In this document: positions 45,301-57,042 of the stretch, one piece after another
Layout: every line of letters begins with the position of its first letter
How positions within the stretch are numbered: position 1 is the first letter of the stretch
The notes under the pieces: generated by a model
Seen by the model: only the letters and a program-made list of their open reading frames with translations
The model's database searches: none
Told to the model about the DNA's origin: nothing
Program-made: the position numbers and the translations under genes
Source: Amorphophallus konjac
Taxonomy: Eukaryota > Streptophyta > Magnoliopsida > Alismatales > Araceae
Reading direction: 5' to 3'
DNA: 64,000 nt
NCBI GenBank assembly: GCA_022559845.1
Contig: CM040121.1
Coordinates: 349,158,243-349,222,242, forward strand

Positions 45301-47690
45301 TTGATGATGGCAACACCAATGGACAATGCATATGCAGACTAATGCATCTTTAAAATGCTCCCCCTGAATATATGACTCAGAAATGATTCTCCCCTTGTAT
45401 GTCTCTCTATCCCCCCTTTGCCATCGGAATTAGAAAGAACAAGTTCACCCCCTTCGAAGAAATAAACAATTCCCCCCCATTGACTTCAGCAACAAAGAGG
45501 AAGGGAGGAGAAGAGAGGAATGAGACTGAATAGCATTATACGCAATGGTTCAGGAAATGAGCAAATTATAATACAACCCTTTAGGATATAAGAGTCAACA
45601 ATGTGCATTCTTAATTAGATTCAGGTTTAACAATTATAAAAAGTAGAGTAAAGCAGCTGACTTCCTAAAATAAGGCTATAGATTCCGTTTATAGCAATGA
45701 ACCAAAATCACATAGCCATAATAAACTAAGTCAGGACAGTACCCTACTGATTTCAGAAACAGTGAATATCAAGGAAAGTCACTTGAATTTGTATTGAAGT
45801 TAAATAGTTGACACTCAATGACTTTTATTTTCCAAGGGTTACAGCAGTTCATTTTCACTTCTGGTTTCTGAATCTGAACACATTGAACAGACAAGTGTCA
45901 TTTATGCCGTTGATATTAGGTGTACACCTTGATTAGAGGCTAGTACCCCCAATTACTGAGCATAAACTACTATATCTATTTCGCATCAAAATCTACAAAG
46001 ATAGTTTGCACCTTTGACATTAAGGGTACACCTTGATCAGAGGCCAGTACCCCTAGTTACTCAGTGAAACCACCCCTATAGATTTGACCAAATGAACAGA
46101 GTTAACCTGAAGCACTTCATGACTTAAGATATTCTCCATTTCTTTGATGGAGGCCTTAATTTCTCAGTGTAATTCAATCATTGCTCTGCCACTTTGTTCA
46201 TTTCTTTTCTTTTAATGATCTTATTTATGTTGCCCTTATAACTTTTAGAGTGACTGTTTAAAGACAAGACACACTCTAGTTTTCTCCATCTAGACTTCAC
46301 TAAGTCTGTTATGTTCAGGTATAGTGAAGACCTTTTCTATTCTAACTATGAGAAAAAAGATTATGAGCTATAAACAGTTTCTAACACCTTATTTTCTGAT
46401 GAACCGTCTCTAAACTCTTCAGTCTATTAAGGTTAAACCTTCAATTTAGTCAAGAAGCAACAGCGATTCTTATAAATGAAGAGTTGCGATAACTGCAGCT
46501 TACTGTAATGAACCGATAGCAAGACTGGTATTCAATTAGGGTGAAGGAAATAAACATGAAATCACAGGAGCAACTCAAGGAATTTTCAAAAATAGGTCAA
46601 ATGCAATTGATGTCACACGATGTGAATTTTCAGAGAATGAAGAGAGAGAGTGAAAGAAATTGAACACTGATCAACCACCACTCAACTCCCCCTGACATTA
46701 TGCATCAATCTTATCATGCATGAGGAATGCATGAGTAACGTGCAACGACTTGACTTGCACTCAGCGAAGGATGCATGGACCTTATGACATCTAGCAAGTA
46801 AACGTGCACAGACTCTGTGAAGCAAACTCTACACGGTTCTTCTTCATGCACGGACCTTCTACATGCACGAACCTTCTACATGCACTGACTCTTAATGTCA
46901 ACAGGGCAAATATGCACGAACTCTATATGCATAAGGAAATGGAGTGCATAGACCTTAACGTGCAGAATGTAGACGATGCACCGACCTACATGCGGCTTGA
47001 GTACAGTAAACAGTGATCCTAGATATACCAGAAAATGGGTCCAAGGAATTTATGAAGACAGCTGAAATTGACTGGAGTCAAATAGATGTGAGTCACTAGC
47101 ATGAGAGGTGTGATAAACCACCAAGCTAGCTAGGCAGAGAAATTCCAGTCATTAAGAGATTGATGAATTCAATATGCTCCCCCTGCCTATATGCATTGAA
47201 CCAATCTTTTTGAAAAATTTCAAAAATAATGAAATGCTATGCAATTTACTGCATGTATGCAAATACATTAACCACTCATGAATGACATGAAAATCATGCA
47301 GGGAAATAGCCTAACAAATATGCATGATACACAAGAAATGCTTTGACAAACTCCCCCTGATTTTATGCAAGGTTCTCCAACTTATATGTGCATGACAATT
47401 TATGCATGTACTCCCCCTAACTAAACGCAATGACCTAGGTTTCATAATGCAACGTGTGAAATATCACCATGCAGGGAGTTTGACCAATATGCATGATGAC
47501 ATAGATGTGTAATGCCTTCAGCAACCGAAATCTTTATGATATGCAAGCATCTAGAGCACACAGATTCAAAAGATAGAATTTAAGCAAAGTTTTCAGAACT
47601 AACCTGTACAGCGCAGTCATGGGATTTTCATTCTTGAGTGCCTTGGTTTATTGACCCCCTTTATTCCATTCCAAGGCACACCTGTAATAA
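45301..47690 (-). other. Non-coding internal region of Sirevirus 2 with repeated AGGGGGAG tracts
   Basis: Pol and env would be expected here, but no domain can be read in any frame. On the element strand AGGGGGAG recurs at 47411-47418, 47351-47358, 47177-47184, 46685-46692 and 45358-45365, besides the terminal tract. Near 46740-46995 the AGTCNGTGCA motif of the LTR array reappears. The region is rich in TGCATG. The remainder shows nothing I recognise. Confidence 0.7.
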
Positions 47691-47907
47691 TTGGATTATT
47701 TTGATCCAACAGGAACCCAAGCAGCCTTGGGTCCTATTTTACCCCCAACATGTGCTCTAAATAGTCTCTTAGCTAGATGATCATCAAATTCTCTTAGAGA
47801 GCAGTCATCCATAAAATGTCTAAATTTTTTACAGTATTTACATGAAACAACTAGATTTTTGATCTTATTATGCACATTAGCATGAACATGAAACCTATGT
47901 TCATGAG
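47690..47907 (-). pseudogene. Zinc knuckle and WVP tail of the Sirevirus 2 gag
   Basis: On the minus strand, in the frame interrupted by E, a CCHC knuckle CKYCKKFRHFMDDC is coded at 47842-47801. It is followed by KRLFRAH and GPKAAWVPVGSK, then stops. GPKxxWVP marks the Gag-to-protease junction in related elements (Sirevirus 1 has GPKLAWVPKSA near 14010). What should follow, a protease, is missing. Confidence 0.7.
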
Positions 47908-47912
47908 CATGA

Positions 47913-49871
47913 TGATGCGGGACGGACGCGCGACCTGGGACTCTAGCTCGCGATCGTCCCTGGCGAGGGAAGATGTGGGACCGTGCGCGGTTAAGAAACC
48001 GATAGTCAATCTCGAGTATCAGCTTTCCGTGTGTACTCGGATCGAGTAACAGGACGGGTCACACTCACTCTCCCACAGCGGTGATAAAAATGGATATTGA
48101 GCTAGTTACCTATCACATGTAGCGGCATATATGAATAAATACAAGTAAAGCAAACGCCGAGTAAGAGAGCGAACACGATACCTCCACGCTCCGGGCGTGG
48201 GGAAGATGACCTCGGCCAGTTACGGTAACTCCCGGTATAATGGTAAAAACTTAATTACAACAGTGATTTTTTTTACCCACTCCATGTAGGGAGGTAAAGG
48301 GCTACAAGTGGGGCCCGGGAGGACCGACCCTAGGTTCACAGGCAACAAACTGAGAGGGTTCTTGGGGCGAACTCGGCCTGCTGGTTCGACTCGGTCCTAC
48401 GCCAACTCGGTGCTGCGCTGACTCGGTTCTGACTCGCTAGGCAGCAAGTCGTTGCCTCCAAAGGAACGTTGCCTTCCTGAGATCTTCTGAAGGCGCTGCT
48501 TGGCTGGGACGATGGCTGGGCATCTCTGAACGACTCCCTAAAGTGGCGGTCGCTGAAGTTGACTTTTGGTATTTATTTATGAATTTCTCCCGGACTGCTA
48601 TTTCAGACCTGCACAAGGAACAGATTTGCGCACCTCGGCGGCAAGAATTAATGCTCTTAGATCCGGAATCAGAACAAGGTGAGACCAGCGGCGTTAAAAA
48701 GAGGACTCCCAGATCTACAACATATAAGTTTTGTAAGTCGATCCAACAAAGGGATGAGAAATGGGAGGCTCTGAAACACTGTATTTGTTCTATGGATCTG
48801 ATTACGAACACTCAGGACAGAAAGGGATCTGCCTGAAACTGACCTTTGACCGGTGGGTAGGGGAATTTTATGGGTGCTGAAAAACTTACTGGTGGGAGGG
48901 GTGGATGTTAGGAACACCTGATAATTTTTATGGATTTTCTGAAAATTTATAAGGGGGTGGGAAAAATAAAAAAAGGGAACACTATCCCGTGGATCTGTAG
49001 AATGACAGATTACTGGGGGGAACAAGAAATATGAGAAAAATACTAAACGATGTCCAAATGGCACGAAATTTAAACTGGAGACTAGCAGATACAGATAAAA
49101 CAAGCCCTCAAAGTTTGGATTCGAGCAGACAACAAGAGAAAAAGATAAATTTATGGGATTGAGGTTCTATCATGATTTGGACAAAACTTCGGCGGGTGGC
49201 GGTGGCGGCGCGATGGCGGCTCGATGGTGGCGTCGGCGGCGGCGCTGAGCTTCACACTCCGGAAGGGAGATTGGAAGGGAGGCTTCACACCTCAGAATCT
49301 ACAGAAGTCCATCTGCAAGAGTGGGAGGAGAGAGGAACAAGGGGCGCACCCTTCTTTGCTTGGAGCAAATTCTGAATTTCCATATGATTAATTCTACTAA
49401 AATGTGAATTACAAGGTATTTGTATGAAATGTAAATTGACTCTAAATATCCCTAGATCTAGAATTGGGAGGGGTAAAATAGGGAGTTCAAATATTATTCT
49501 CCCATGTGGTTTGGAACCACATTAAAATATGCTTAAAGGAGGGGGGCGCCCCCTTGACCAAGGGGGTTGGAATCTTGACATTTTGTTCCACTTGTCCCCT
49601 TTGAATGTCAAACTATCTAGAAGCCCACCTAGGACTTTGACCAGCCCCACATGGACCCCCAAGATGCCACTTGGACCAATGAGAAAGGGGTGGAGGGTCC
49701 TGCAGGGCCTACATGGACTTTTACAAAAAAAACCCAAACAATCCTAAGGAATGATAAATTGGCTTATAAAGCCTTACAATTGCATACATGTTTTCCCAAG
49801 GATATAAATGCAAATAAAAGGACTCAAATGCAAAATAAAAAGTAAGTGGTCTTGCTCTGATGTCCCCATCA
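47913..49871 (-). mobile_element. 3' LTR of element E
   Basis: Matches 52264-54206 with scattered transitions. It holds a GGCGGTGGCGGC-type GC-rich stretch near 49185-49250. A 124-codon frame (48437-48811) recurs in the other LTR but shows no constraint. No supported gene. Confidence 0.93.
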
Positions 49872-49883
49872 ATTCTCCCCGGA
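49872..49883 (-). other. Polypurine tract of element E
   Basis: On the minus strand CCGGGGAGAAT lies next to the 3' LTR start TGATGGGG. Confidence 0.75.
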
Positions 49884-50286
49884 CAGGAAGAACTCGAACC
49901 CGTCGAGTAAGGGGTGCGGCTGCTTGAGTAGCTCCGGCGGATGCGTCACCGAATCTGGAAGCGCGGAGTACGCTCTACTCCAAGTAATCGACACCTGCTC
50001 ATCCCGTATAGATTTGAAATGCACACGCTGCTGGGGAATGAGGTTAGAGGTGGACACTCTGGGATGGGATCACTCTCAAATGTAGGGAGGCGGCCCAAAA
50101 ACTCACTTGGAATCACCGCTGGGTCCCTTATGTGACTAGATCTGATATGTGGGGTAGAACCGATCCCAAAGTCCGACAAGTCTCATACTCGAAAGGGACT
50201 AACAATGCGAGCGTACAAAAGACCGACTCGACTCGATGTATGCACTCGACAGACAAATGGTACGAAATAAAGACTGACATACGACC

Positions 50287-51948
50287 CTAAACAAACCTAC
50301 GGTTAGTCCGACTCATGCATATGCAAGGTGGACCAGGACACCCGAATGTGTGCCATGCATACACTATATGTACTCGATGGTTGACAGAATGGAGGACTCC
50401 TAGACATCCTAAGCTGTACCACTCATGCATTGGTGACTTGTGGGATTTGGGTGGGGAAGGGAAAGAAGATCGAAAACTACCTTCGTCATCACCCTTAGAC
50501 GTAGGTAGGGCTTGCCAACTAGACCGAGGGGTAGGGGTGTGATAGTGAACTCCTTGGAAGAAGTGGAGTGAATTTGATAGCTCGGGAGGTTCACTAGTGA
50601 AGGGGTCAAAAGGGTCAAAGAATGTATGACCCCATGAGATGGGCTCCCATATGACATGATCCCAATTGTGAAATTCTTGAAGGTGTGGGTGGTCACCTTC
50701 ATCCGTCATGGTGAATGGGATGGTGGTCATGTAAAAAAAATAAGATTCCTCCCCTGGGGAAAAGGGAATGACGTCGTGCTCGGCCGACATGGGGAGGAAT
50801 AAGAGAACCTCCGTGGTGACACAACTCACGGTGTATACGGAGGTAATGGACCCTATGGCCGGATGGCTGAAGCTACGACTAGTGGGTTGGTCGAAGCCTC
50901 GGGCCAATAAGTGTGTCAACTTCCATTGCCAACCTAAACCCAAAATAAGGTCATCTAGTGTATCAACATGGTGACTAGACCGGAATGTCATGTGGTAGGA
51001 GTTGACGGGCACTAGAGGTAAGGTGGGGTCCATGGATGGGTAAGGAGGTGGGACCAAGCCATCCTTGAGCCAACAAAGTAGTGGCTCGGTGATGAAAAGT
51101 GTACCTGTTAGAAACACAGGTGGCTCGGGCTTTGGTGGCTCCAAAGAAGAAGGTTCGAAAGTAGAGGGTGGTGGCATTGGAGCTCTCGTGAGTGGTGAAG
51201 GAGGGTCCTCCATGATGGGGAGAGGGCTTGGGGACGCCGGAGATGGGGCCGGGTTAAGACTATCGGCTATGACCTCCTTGGTCTCGGGTAGGAGTAGTGT
51301 CCTATCCATCCTATCTAACCAGTCCGTAAACATTTTTAAGAGTTTGACAAAGGTGCGGGTTGGAATAGGGGCCTCGGGGTGGACTCGCTCCTTGTCTCTC
51401 AGCCAGGGTGTGGACCTAGGCTCGGCTATAAGTCGGGCTTCCACTTGGTTGGAGGTGCTTGGGTGGGATGGGACGGAGGTGAAGGGGCGGGGTTAGTTGG
51501 AGGTGTAGCCCACTTGATTGTGGGTGAGTTGCTGGGGTTGGCTAGTGGTATGACCCCCGTGGTTGGAGGTTGGTGGGCGGAGAAGGTAGACCCTCCTAAG
51601 CGCTCTCTTCATATCCTACCATGACTCGATGGGCCTTAGCCTCCTAACCTCTCTCAAGCCTTCGATGTCTCTCCACTTTTCGGCAGCCCCATTAAGAAGC
51701 CTCTCCTTGGCAAAATAGAATTGCCCGGTCTCAGACATGGTATAACAATCAGAGTATTTGTCCATGGCGGCCTCCCATTTGAGGTAGTCACCCGGGTCAT
51801 TGGAGCCATAAAAGTCCGAGGCTTCGGGCCTACGGAAGTGGAGAGGATGGCTGCCCAACCCATGGGTGTCATGTAACCAGTGATATCGCCTGGGCGACTT
51901 GGAGTCCATTGGACACTTGGGAACTACAAGGTGGACATGTCGACACAA
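50287..51948 (-). pseudogene. Gag-like protein with long unrecognised C-terminal domain (element E)
   Basis: One minus-strand frame runs from ATG 51948 to 50287, broken only by TAG at 51613-51615 and TAA at 51493-51495. The first 110 residues contain a truncated Gag capsid: DFYGSNDPGDYLKWEAAMD, FAKERLLNGAAEKWRDIEG and RLRPIESW. It parallels residues of the Gag of A (SAYLEWETSMNQYFEW, EPIDTWEGMKNQLRNKY). The part after 51444 is 385 codons without a stop. It has a proline-rich linker (SLNPAPSPASPSPLPIMEDP), DDLILGLGWQWKLTHLLARG, acidic patches and an aromatic stretch, WDHVIWEPISWGHTFFDPFD. I see no zinc knuckle, protease, RT, membrane segment or signal peptide, and I do not recognise the family. 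It may be a non-autonomous element's own accessory or a captured host fragment. Confidence 0.75.
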
Positions 51949-52248
51949 AGAGACAGGACAAAGACACGACCCTAACTAATGCAAAGTTGGAATGCAGACT
52001 CGACTACCAACCTAGACACAACCAAGATTCGGTACCTGGCGGAGTCCGGGGATCCGAAGATCCTCTCACGCAAGTGAATCACCTCTCCAATAGGTGTAAC
52101 CTAATGGTCAGGCGACACCTTTTGATATACCGAATAAAGGTATGCGATGCAACCTCGGACCGACTTAAACTTAGACTCGACTTAGACAACGACTCTTTTT
52201 TATTTTGTTTTGGACTTAGACACAAAGACTACCCTAGACTCAACTGGC

Positions 52249-52260
52249 GCTCTGATACCA
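52249..52260 (-). other. Primer binding site of element E
   Basis: On the minus strand TGGTATCAGAGC begins three bases inside the 5' LTR edge at 52263. The stretch from there to 51949 is leader and shows no gene. Confidence 0.9.
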
Positions 52261-52263
52261 AAT

Positions 52264-54206
52264 TGATGCGGGACGGACGCGCGACCTGGGACTCTAGCTC
52301 GCGATCGTCCCTGGCGAGGGAAGACGTGGGACTGTGCGCAGTTGAGAAACTGGCAATGAGTCTCGGGTATCAGCTTTCTGCGTGTACTCGGATCGAGTAA
52401 CTGGACGGGTCACACTCACTCTCCCATAGCGGTGATAAAAATAGATATCGAGCTAGTTACCTATCACATGCAGCGGCATATACGAATAAATACGAGTAAA
52501 GCAAACGCTGAGTAAGAGAGCGAAGATGATACCTCCAAGCTCCGGGTGTGGGGAAGACGACCCCGGCCAGTTACGGTAACTCCCAATACAATGGTAAAAA
52601 CTTAATTACAACAGTGAATTTTTTTTGCCCACTCCACGTAGGGAGGTAAAGGGCTACAAGTGGGGCTCGGGAGGACCGACCTTGGGTTGACATGAAGCAA
52701 ACTGGGAGGGTTCTCGGGGCGAACTCGGCATACTGGTCTGACTCGGTCCTGCGCCGACTCGGTTCTGACTAGCTAAGCCGCAAGTCGTTGCCTCCAAAGG
52801 AATGTCACCTTCTTGAGATCTTCTGAAGGCGCTGCTTGGCTGGGATGATGGCTGGGCGTCCCTGAACGACTCCCTGAAGTGGCGGTCACTGAAGTTGACT
52901 TTTGGTATTTATTTGTGAATTTCTCCCAGACTGCTATTTCAGACCTGCACAGGGAACAGATTTGTACGCCTCGGCGGTAAGAATTAATTCTCTCAGATCC
53001 AGAATCAGATCGAGGTGAGACCAACTGAGTTGGTAAGAGGACTCCCAGATCTACACCATTTAATTTTTGTAGGTCGATCCAACGAAGGGATGAGAAATGG
53101 GAGTCTCTGTAACACTGTGTTTTTTCTGTGGATCTGATTACTGACACTCAGGATAGAAAGGGATCTGCCTGAAACTGACCTTTGACCGGTCGGTAGGGAA
53201 ATTTTATGGGTGCTGCAAAAATTACTGGTGGAAGGGGTGGATGTTAGGAACACCTGAGAATTTTTATGGATTTTATAAAAAATTATAATGGGGTGGGAAA
53301 AATATGAAAAAGGAACACTGTCCCGTGGATCTACAGAATGGCAGATTACAGGGGGGGAACAAGAAATATGGGAAAAATACTAAACGATGTCCAAATGACA
53401 CGAAATTTAAACTGGAGACTAGGAGAGACAGGTAGAACAAGACCTCAAAGTTTGGGCTCGATCAGATCACAATAGAAAAAGATAAATTTATGGGATTGAG
53501 GTTCTATCCTGATTTGGATAGAACTTCGGCGGGTGGCGGTGGCGGCGCGATGGCGGCTCGATGGTGGCGGCGGCGGCGGCGCTGAGCTTCACGTTCAAAA
53601 TGGGGATTGGAAGGGAGGCTTCACACCTTAGAATTTGCATAAGCCCATCTGCAAGAAGGGGAGGAGAGAGGAACAAGGGGTGCACCCTTCTTTGCTTGGA
53701 GCAAATTCTGAATTTCCATATGATTAATTCTACTAAAATGTGAATTACAAGGTATTTGTATGAAATGTAAAAAGACTCTAAATATCCCTAGATCTAGAAT
53801 TGGGAGGAGTAAAATAGGGAGTTCAAATATTATTCTCCCATGTGGTTTTGAACCACATTAAAATATGCTTAAAGGAGGGGGGCGCCCCCTTGATCAAGGG
53901 GGTTGGAATCTTATCATTTTGTTCCACTTGTCCCCTTTGAACGTCAAACTATCTAGAAGCCCACCTAGGACTTTGACCAGCCCCACATGGACCCCCAAGA
54001 TGCCACTTGGACCAATGAGCAAGGGGTGGAGGGTCCTGCAGGGCCTACATTGACTTTTACACAAAAACCCAAACAATCATAAGGAATGACAAATTTGTTT
54101 ATAAAGTCTTACAATTGCATACATGTTTTTCCAAGGATATAAATGTAAATAAAAGGACTCAAATAAAAAATAAAAAGTAAATGGACTTGCTCTGATGTCC
54201 CCATCA
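52264..54206 (-). mobile_element. 5' LTR of element E
   Basis: Counterpart of 47913-49871. The minus-strand 124-codon frame at 52773-53147 is about 78% identical in protein to the 3' copy. No supported gene. Confidence 0.93.
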
Positions 54207-56892
54207 CATGAAATTTTCTGTTGTTAACATAAACAGTTTGTTTCTTATTTTTGGTTAACCAATAGTTTGTAGATTTATGACCTGGCTTTCCACAGTTGAA
54301 ACATGAAAAGTTCATTCTTATGAAGCTCCTATCAAAAGCATGTCCTTTTACAGGAAATTTTATCGGATTTGGTCTTAACTGTATTTCCCTGAGCATGCCA
54401 ACAGTCCTTGACTGTATGGCCATGCTTTCCACATTCGAAGCACCTGATGTGCTTTCCTCTAGACCCAGCATTATTCCTATGAGATACTGATCAGCATTCA
54501 ATAGCCTTGTGACCAGGCTTGTTACAATTGAAGCATATGATATGCTGGTTTGAGGCATGTTTGTTTTTATAAGAGTCATGATGATTTGCATAGAATTTAG
54601 CATGCATCCTATTATCTTGTTCCATGACAAAGTATTCATTCATGAGGTGACTATGCCTACCACAGTAATGACAATAATCATTCTTTTCATGTGCATGCGA
54701 GTGAGTAATAGGCTTATGAACATCATGCACTAATCCATCAGATTCCACAGAGCTAGCAGAGTTAACAGCATAAGCAGGGACAACCTTGACTTTATTCATG
54801 TAAGCATCATTTTTCAGTTGTTTTCTCCTTTTCAAGGCATTTATTTCAATTGAAGCATATGATATGCTAGTTTGAGGCATGTTTGTTTTTATAAGAGTCA
54901 TGATGATTTTCATATGACAAAGCATGCTTTTCAATTGAAGCATATGATATGCTGGTTTGAGGCATGTTTGTTTTTATAAAAGTCATGATGATTTGCATAG
55001 AATTTAGCATGCATCCCATTATCTTGTTCCATGACAAAGCATTCATTCATGAGGTGACTATGCCTACCACAGTAATGATAATAATCATTCTTTTCATGTG
55101 CATGCGAGTGAGTAACAGGCTTATGAACATCATGCACTAATCCATCAGATTCCACAGAGCTAGCAGAGTTAACAGCATAAGCAGGGACAACCTTGACCTT
55201 ATTCATGTAAGCATCATTTTTCAGTTGTTTTCTCCTTTTCAAGGCATTTATTTGTTTTTCAATTTTCTGAGCCTTAAATTTGAATACTGATGATGAAGGT
55301 ATTTTCAGGTTTTTATTTTATTTTGGGGATTGACTTGTGGTACCAACTACATCAGAGCTTTGCACAAAAGTGGTGTATAGCTGATTTCTAGTAATTTCCT
55401 TCACATTAGAACTGCAACTCATCTCCTTTCTTGAATTATCATCCTCACCTTTTATGACAACTTTCATTTTTCCTTCATTTTTAGCAGACTTAGGTGTTGA
55501 GTTTTCCAGATCATGAATTTTATTTTCCAAAGAGGCAATGTGGATTTCATAACTAGCAATCTCCTATTCATTGCAGTTAACACATTCACTTAGTACTTTG
55601 TTTGTAGTTTTATATTTCTCAATTTCTTGTTCCAGATTGCTCAAATGTTTAGATTCTTCATTGCAAGCAGTTTTCCCTTTTTCTAAGGTGAGAAGTTTCT
55701 CGGACATACCAGTGTTTAATCGTTTTAATTTTTCAATTTCAGCTTTCAATTCAATGTTTTCCTCCTCAAGTTTTTCTGCGTGAATTTCCTTATTTGCAGA
55801 ACTTTCTCTCTCGATAGCTAGAAGCCTCTCTGAAATAATAGTATTTAGGACCATGAGTTTCTTGTTTTGTTCTTTCAGTTCTTTGTTCTCTTTGACCAGC
55901 TTCTCAATTTCTTCACTACTGGATCCAGAATCGAGTCTTTCAATTAGTTCCTCCTCTCTTTGTTCGACTTTAATTTTCCCATTCAATAGATCTTTGTTTT
56001 CTTCTCTGAGAGAAGCAATCACCTTCATCAACCATTCATCTTCACTGTAGAGTTCTTCATTACGTTCTTTGAGAAATGAGTATTTGTTGCAATCTGACTC
56101 TACAGAAGAAATATGTGAAGCTTCCTTTTTGAATTTGTTTATTCTAGCAGCAAGGTTTTCATTATTCTTTTAAAATTCAGCGTTCTCAAGTTTCAATTTG
56201 TCCATTTCAGAATTAATCCTATTCAACTCTTGCAGCTCCAATAGATGTTCATCATTTTTAATATTCAACTAATCTTCCAATTTAGATATCTTGTTTAAGC
56301 ATTCTTGATTCCCATTTTTCAAGGATGAAATCTGTTCCTTGCTGTTATGAACATCTACTAGGCACATATCATAAGACTTCTTCAAATTAGGATAAACTTC
56401 ATAAGAGAATTCAGACTTACTATGTTCGATTTTTTTCTTCAATCTTTTATTTTCAGATTTCATTTTCTTAGACACGTTCAACAATTCTTCATAGATCACA
56501 ACTAATTAATCAAACGAAGGTTCTTCTGATCTGGAGCTTACCTGAGAGGTTGTATCATCATCATTCTCTCTCCGATTGGCCATCAAGCATTTATCCTCTT
56601 GCTCTCGGTTTGCAATAGTGATTCTGTCCAAAATTTCTTTTCCAGACGCACACCTGAGAACAAATGGAAATTTTTCAGTATTCACTGCATCTCTCAAAAT
56701 TTTAAGAACTGTGACATTATCATTGTTCTTTGATCTGTCCTCATTCGACCACTTAGTCTGATTTCGAGGCAAATCATGTGGGCCTTTTGATACAAGACTC
56801 CATAGATTTGGATCAATGGAATTCAGGTGAACACATAGGCCGCCTAGCCAATTACTGAAGTTAGACCCATTGTAAATAGAAGGAAGTTCCAT
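54207..56892 (-). pseudogene. Coiled-coil gag of Sirevirus 2 with duplicated zinc-knuckle segment
   Basis: On the minus strand from ATG 56892. It opens with a truncated UBN2/Copia Gag start (MELPSIYNGSNFSNWLGGL, then NPNLW-like and RDAVNTEKFPF), which jumps directly to the CLMA...EEPSFD junction seen after the knuckle in Sirevirus 1. So the middle of the capsid and its knuckle are deleted. A very long heptad-rich coiled coil follows (56500-55320; stops near 56506, 56268, 56170, 55562 and 55316). Then come Y/CxxCx4Hx4C knuckles: YHYCGRHSHLMNEC (near 55060), a second copy, CFNCNKPGHKAIEC (near 54510) and CFNCGKPGHKSTNYW (near 54280). The frame is cut by E at 54206 and resumes at 47907. A frameshift falls within the duplication near 54940. 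Confidence 0.82.
54525..55257 (-). repeat. Tandem duplication within the Sirevirus 2 gag
   Basis: A unit of about 325 bp (54525-54848) containing the YHYC knuckle segment is repeated nearly exactly at 54932-55257, separated by an 81-bp third partial copy. The shared start is CAATTGAAGCATATGATATG. Confidence 0.88.
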
Positions 56893-57028
56893 GGATGCAG
56901 ATCAATAAGAGATTTCGAAACAAAATGCAAAGGATAGTGATGCACTGAGAGCAGGATCATACAGCCAATAAAGCACGGGATACAGTAGGATCCTCTGTAG
57001 ATCGTTGGATCTGGATGCACAGAGACCC

Positions 57029-57040
57029 GCTATGATACCA
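57029..57040 (-). other. Primer binding site of Sirevirus 2
   Basis: On the minus strand TGGTATCATAGC starts two bases inside the 5' LTR; one mismatch to TGGTATCAGAGC. Confidence 0.85.
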
Positions 57041-57042
57041 AG

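Larger units (their letters stand above)
47913..54206 (-). mobile_element. Element E, non-autonomous Gypsy with a gag-fused unknown domain
   Basis: On the minus strand it starts TGATGGGGACATCAG (54206) and ends CCCGCATCA (47913). TSD is catga (47908-47912 and 54207-54211). LTRs of 1943 bp (52264-54206) and 1959 bp (47913-49871) enclose 2392 bp. The interior holds a PBS, one broken frame with a Gag-like start and a long unknown C-terminal part, and a purine tract. No pol. Terminal TGATG/CATCA, the PBS offset and Gag type match chromovirus A, so A-type relatives could have supplied enzymes. Confidence 0.92.

Noticed and set aside
48437..53147. A 124-codon protein present in both LTRs of E (48437-48811 and 52773-53147)
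   Set aside because: About 27 amino-acid differences between the copies come with roughly as many base differences, nearly all non-synonymous, so no selection on the protein is visible.
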